A DNA stretch of 9,678 nucleotides from Rhizobacter sp. (GTDB taxonomy: Bacteria; Pseudomonadota; Gammaproteobacteria; Burkholderiales; Burkholderiaceae): the NCBI GenBank assembly GCA_014379885.1, contig JACMKW010000302.1, positions 1 to 9,678 on the forward strand. Direction: 5' to 3'. Positions within the stretch are counted from its first letter, which is position 1. Every line of letters starts with the position of its first letter. The notes below the pieces were generated by a model. That model searched no databases and had not been told where the DNA came from. It saw nothing but the letters and a program-made list of their open reading frames with translations. A program made the translations under genes and the position numbers. This document shows positions 7,558 to 9,678 of this stretch, one piece after another.

Positions 7558-8391
7558 ATGAAGATCATCCACACGATCGGTGAGTTGCGGGCGGCCTTGG
7601 GCGCCCCGCAAAACTGCGCCTTCGTGCCCACCATGGGCAACCTTCACGAAGGCCACCTGGCCCTGGTGCGCCAAGCCAGGCAGCACGGGCTGCCCGTGGT
7701 GGCAAGCATCTTCGTCAACCGGCTGCAGTTTGCGCCGCACGAAGACTTCGACCGTTACCCCCGCACCTTGGCACGCGATGCCGAGCTGCTGCAAGGCGCT
7801 GGCTGCGACTTCGTGTTCGCGCCCGACGAACGCGAGATGTACCCGCAGCCGCAAAGCTTCAAGGTGCACCCCGACCCTGGCCTGGCCGACATTCTCGAAG
7901 GCCACTTCCGCCCCGGTTTTTTCATCGGGGTGAGCACCGTGGTGATGAAGCTCTTCACCATCGTGCAGCCCGGGCTCGCGGTGTTCGGCAAGAAGGACTA
8001 CCAGCAACTGATGGTGATCCGGCAGATGGTCGAGCAGTTCGCTCTGCCCATCACCATCGAGGGCGGTGAAACACGCCGCTCAGATCAAGGCCTCGCGCTG
8101 TCATCACGCAACGGGTACCTGAGTGCGTCGGAGCTGATCGAAGCCTTGGCGCTGTCGCAAACGCTGAAGGAACTGGCCAACGGCTACCGCGCCGCGCCCA
8201 CAGAGCTGGTCACACTGGAAGCCCAAGCCCAACAGAGCCTTGCAGCCCGTGGCTGGCAGCCCGACTACCTGACCGTGCGCCGCCGCAACGACCTGCAACC
8301 GCCCACCGCTGCCGATGCCGCGGCCCCGCTGGTGGTACTGGGCGCCGCCCGCCTTGGCACCACCCGCCTTATTGACAACCTGGAGTTCTGA
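7558..8391 (+). CDS. panC: Pantothenate synthetase (pantoate-beta-alanine ligase)
   Basis: Cytoplasmic ATP-dependent ligase joining pantoate and beta-alanine through a pantoyl-adenylate, giving pantothenate. Length is 277 residues, normal for the family. Nucleotidyl-transferase motifs are present: [10 protein letters not shown] with H30 and H33 (the HIGH-like site), [14 protein letters not shown] at 51-64, [10 protein letters not shown] at 142-151 for ATP and pantoate binding, and [13 protein letters not shown] at 176-188 with the KMSKS-like SSRN. The residue after N54 is Arg (NRLQF) where many family members have Pro; I believe Arg is common in betaproteobacteria, so it is not taken as a defect. 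The ATG is 2 bases after the panB stop. The C-terminal dimerisation region appears complete to the TGA at 8389-8391. A palindromic repeat follows 10 bases later. Confidence 0.97.
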   Translation: MKIIHTIGELRAALGAPQNCAFVPTMGNLHEGHLALVRQARQHGLPVVASIFVNRLQFAPHEDFDRYPRTLARDAELLQGAGCDFVFAPDEREMYPQPQSFKVHPDPGLADILEGHFRPGFFIGVSTVVMKLFTIVQPGLAVFGKKDYQQLMVIRQMVEQFALPITIEGGETRRSDQGLALSSRNGYLSASELIEALALSQTLKELANGYRAAPTELVTLEAQAQQSLAARGWQPDYLTVRRRNDLQPPTAADAAAPLVVLGAARLGTTRLIDNLEF

Positions 8392-8401
8392 GCGGAGAGG
8401 C

Positions 8402-8470
8402 CGTCATTCCGCGAAAGCGGGAATCCATGATGTGCCGCGATGCTGAAATCCCGCGTTAACGGGAATGACG
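8402..8470. repeat. Paired inverted GGGAAT-type palindromes (REP/BIME-like or small MITE)
   Basis: The ends form a perfect 9-bp inverted repeat, CGTCATTCC (8402-8410) and GGAATGACG (8462-8470). Inside are two smaller hairpins: ATTCCGC-GAAA-GCGGGAAT (8406-8424, imperfect by one missing C) and TCCCG-CGTTAA-CGGGA (8449-8464). The GTCATTCC...GGGAATCC unit is of a kind widely dispersed in proteobacterial intergenic DNA and recalls Neisseria-type ATTCCC(N8)GGGAAT repeats. It fills the gap between the convergent panC and kinase genes (10 bases after one stop, 3 bases from the other) and could act as a bidirectional terminator. Copy number elsewhere is unknown. Confidence 0.7.
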
Positions 8471-8473
8471 TCT

Positions 8474-9678
8474 TCAGATCACGCCTCCCGGCGCGCGCAC
8501 ACCCAGCTTGAAGCCGATCATGGCCCGCAGCTTGTTCGGCACCACCGGCTTCACCAGCAGATGGAAGTCGTGCTCCTGGGCCTCGGCTTCGTGGCCAGTC
8601 ATGGTGCTGCCGGTGACCATGATGGCAGGCACGTCGGCGCCAAAACGCGCTCGCAGTGCGTGAATGGCTTCGACACCCGTGCGGCCCTGTTCCAGCCGGT
8701 AGTCGACGATCAACAAGTCGGGCCGCTGGGCTGCAGGATCGGCTGCCAGCGCCCAACCGCTGCTGGCCAGCACCGTTTCGAACGACACGACCTGTGCACC
8801 CCAGCCTTTGAGCAAGACTTCGAGCCCACCACGCACGGCGGGCTCGTCTTCCACCACCACGATGAATTTGTTGTCGAGCGTGAGGCCCAGCGGCGCCTTG
8901 CCGCTCACGTCGCTTGGGCCACGGGCACGCGGCACTTTGCCCGGTGGCAACTGCAACGAAAACACCGAGCCGCGGCCAGATTCTGAGCGCAAGGTCAGCG
9001 GTGCGTTGATCAGGCCCGCCAGCCGCTTCACGATGGCCAGGCCCAAGCCCAAGCCCTTGCGCTGCTGGGGCGACAGCGCCTCGCTGTAGGGCACTTGGTA
9101 AAACTCTTCGAAGATGTGGTCTTGCTCGCGCTCGCGAATGCCCACGCCGGTGTCCCACACCTGCAGCAGCAAACGGCCATCGCGCCGGCGGCAACTCACC
9201 AGCACGCTGCCGTCGTTGGTGTAGCGGATGGCGTTGGACACCAGGTTGCGCAAGATGCGCTCCACCAGCACCGGGTCGGCATAGATGTTGTGGCTCTGGC
9301 CGCGAAAGCGCAGCGCAAGGCCTTTCTCGAACGCCACTGGCTCGAAGTGCAACCTCAGCTTGCGGAAGATCTCGCCCACGTTGAAGTGTTCGGGCGTCAC
9401 ATCGACGCCGCCGGTGTCGATGCGGGTGATGTCGAGCAACTCAGAGAACAAGCCTTCGAGCGCATCGACCGAGCCGTTGATGCTGGCCACGAGTTGCGTC
9501 ACCTCTTCATCGTGGCTGCGCTGGCGCAGTGCTTCGGCGAACAGGCCCATCGCGTGCAGCGGCTGGCGCAGGTCGTGGCTGGCGGCGGCGAAAAACTGGG
9601 TCTTGGCGCGGTTGGCGGCCTCGGCCGCCCGGCGGGCTTCTTCGGCCTGCAGTTTTTCGATGCGCAACTGGTTGGCCA
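8474..9678 (-). CDS. Hybrid sensor histidine kinase with C-terminal receiver domain, N-terminus outside window
   Basis: The C-terminal 400 residues of a two-component sensor kinase; the frame is open to the right edge, so the sensor domain and start are not seen. In order: a short coiled-coil-like run (IEKLQAEEARRAAEAANRAK); the HisKA dimerisation domain with H-box FFAAASHDLRQPLHAMGL, its phospho-acceptor His at 9575-9577; the HATPase_c domain with N-box LRNLVSNAIRYT, G1 WDTGVGI, F-box IFEEFYQ and G2 GLGLGLAIVKRL; a linker; then a receiver domain starting FIVVVEDEP, with phospho-acceptor Asp in LLIVDYRL (codon 8702-8704), a conserved Thr/Ser in MVTGST, and Lys in LLVKPV. All catalytic residues seen, so it should be active. 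No output domain or separate response regulator is visible in the window; phosphoryl transfer to an off-window regulator or feedback by the receiver is possible. The stimulus is unknown. It is convergent with panC and separated by the palindromic repeat. Confidence 0.95.
   Translation of the reverse strand, partial: ANQLRIEKLQAEEARRAAEAANRAKTQFFAAASHDLRQPLHAMGLFAEALRQRSHDEEVTQLVASINGSVDALEGLFSELLDITRIDTGGVDVTPEHFNVGEIFRKLRLHFEPVAFEKGLALRFRGQSHNIYADPVLVERILRNLVSNAIRYTNDGSVLVSCRRRDGRLLLQVWDTGVGIREREQDHIFEEFYQVPYSEALSPQQRKGLGLGLAIVKRLAGLINAPLTLRSESGRGSVFSLQLPPGKVPRARGPSDVSGKAPLGLTLDNKFIVVVEDEPAVRGGLEVLLKGWGAQVVSFETVLASSGWALAADPAAQRPDLLIVDYRLEQGRTGVEAIHALRARFGADVPAIMVTGSTMTGHEAEAQEHDFHLLVKPVVPNKLRAMIGFKLGVRAPGGVI

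Noticed and set aside
8265..9194. 309-codon minus-strand frame overlapping panC and the kinase
   Set aside because: It lies in a shadow frame of the kinase and runs across the palindromic repeat into the opposite strand of panC; composition is Arg/Ala-rich with no recognisable domain.

Overview
The window looks like chromosomal, housekeeping DNA from a high-GC betaproteobacterium, most likely a member of Burkholderiales (Comamonadaceae or the Rubrivivax/Leptothrix/Roseateles group). This is an inference from strong G/C preference at third codon positions, from the DUF3460-scpA pair, and from the style of the protein sequences and intergenic GC-rich repeats. No database search was possible.

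Layout, left to right. (1) 3-1271: the 3' two thirds of metG (methionyl-tRNA synthetase), followed 18 bases later on the same strand by a SulP-family anion transporter (1290-2999). (2) 2974-3864, minus strand: a stand-alone CHAD-domain protein whose 3' end overlaps the transporter tail-to-tail by 26 bases, with a perfect 7-bp hairpin at the overlap. (3) 3960-4458: a decayed gene that keeps a good ribosome-binding site and start but whose reading frame is broken at least three times. (4) 4530-4730: a 66-residue DUF3460 protein, then a GC-rich hairpin repeat, then scpA (condensin kleisin subunit, 4821-5645). (5) 5703-8391: a tight cofactor cluster bioB-panB-panC (biotin synthase, ketopantoate hydroxymethyltransferase, pantothenate synthetase); bioB and panB overlap by ATGA and panB and panC are 2 bases apart. 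(6) 8402-8470: an inverted pair of GGGAAT-type hairpins filling the convergent gap. (7) 8474-9678, minus strand: the C-terminal 400 residues of a hybrid histidine kinase with a fused receiver domain, cut by the window edge.

Functionally, bioB supplies the last step of biotin synthesis while panB and panC supply two of the steps to pantothenate and hence coenzyme A. The other genes are unrelated housekeeping or transport functions. I found no CRISPR array, tRNA, rRNA, transposase, phage gene or toxin/defence module, and nothing that I would call a new system. The items most worth a second look are the broken gene at 3960-4458, the two intergenic palindromic repeats, and the hairpin in the convergent overlap.
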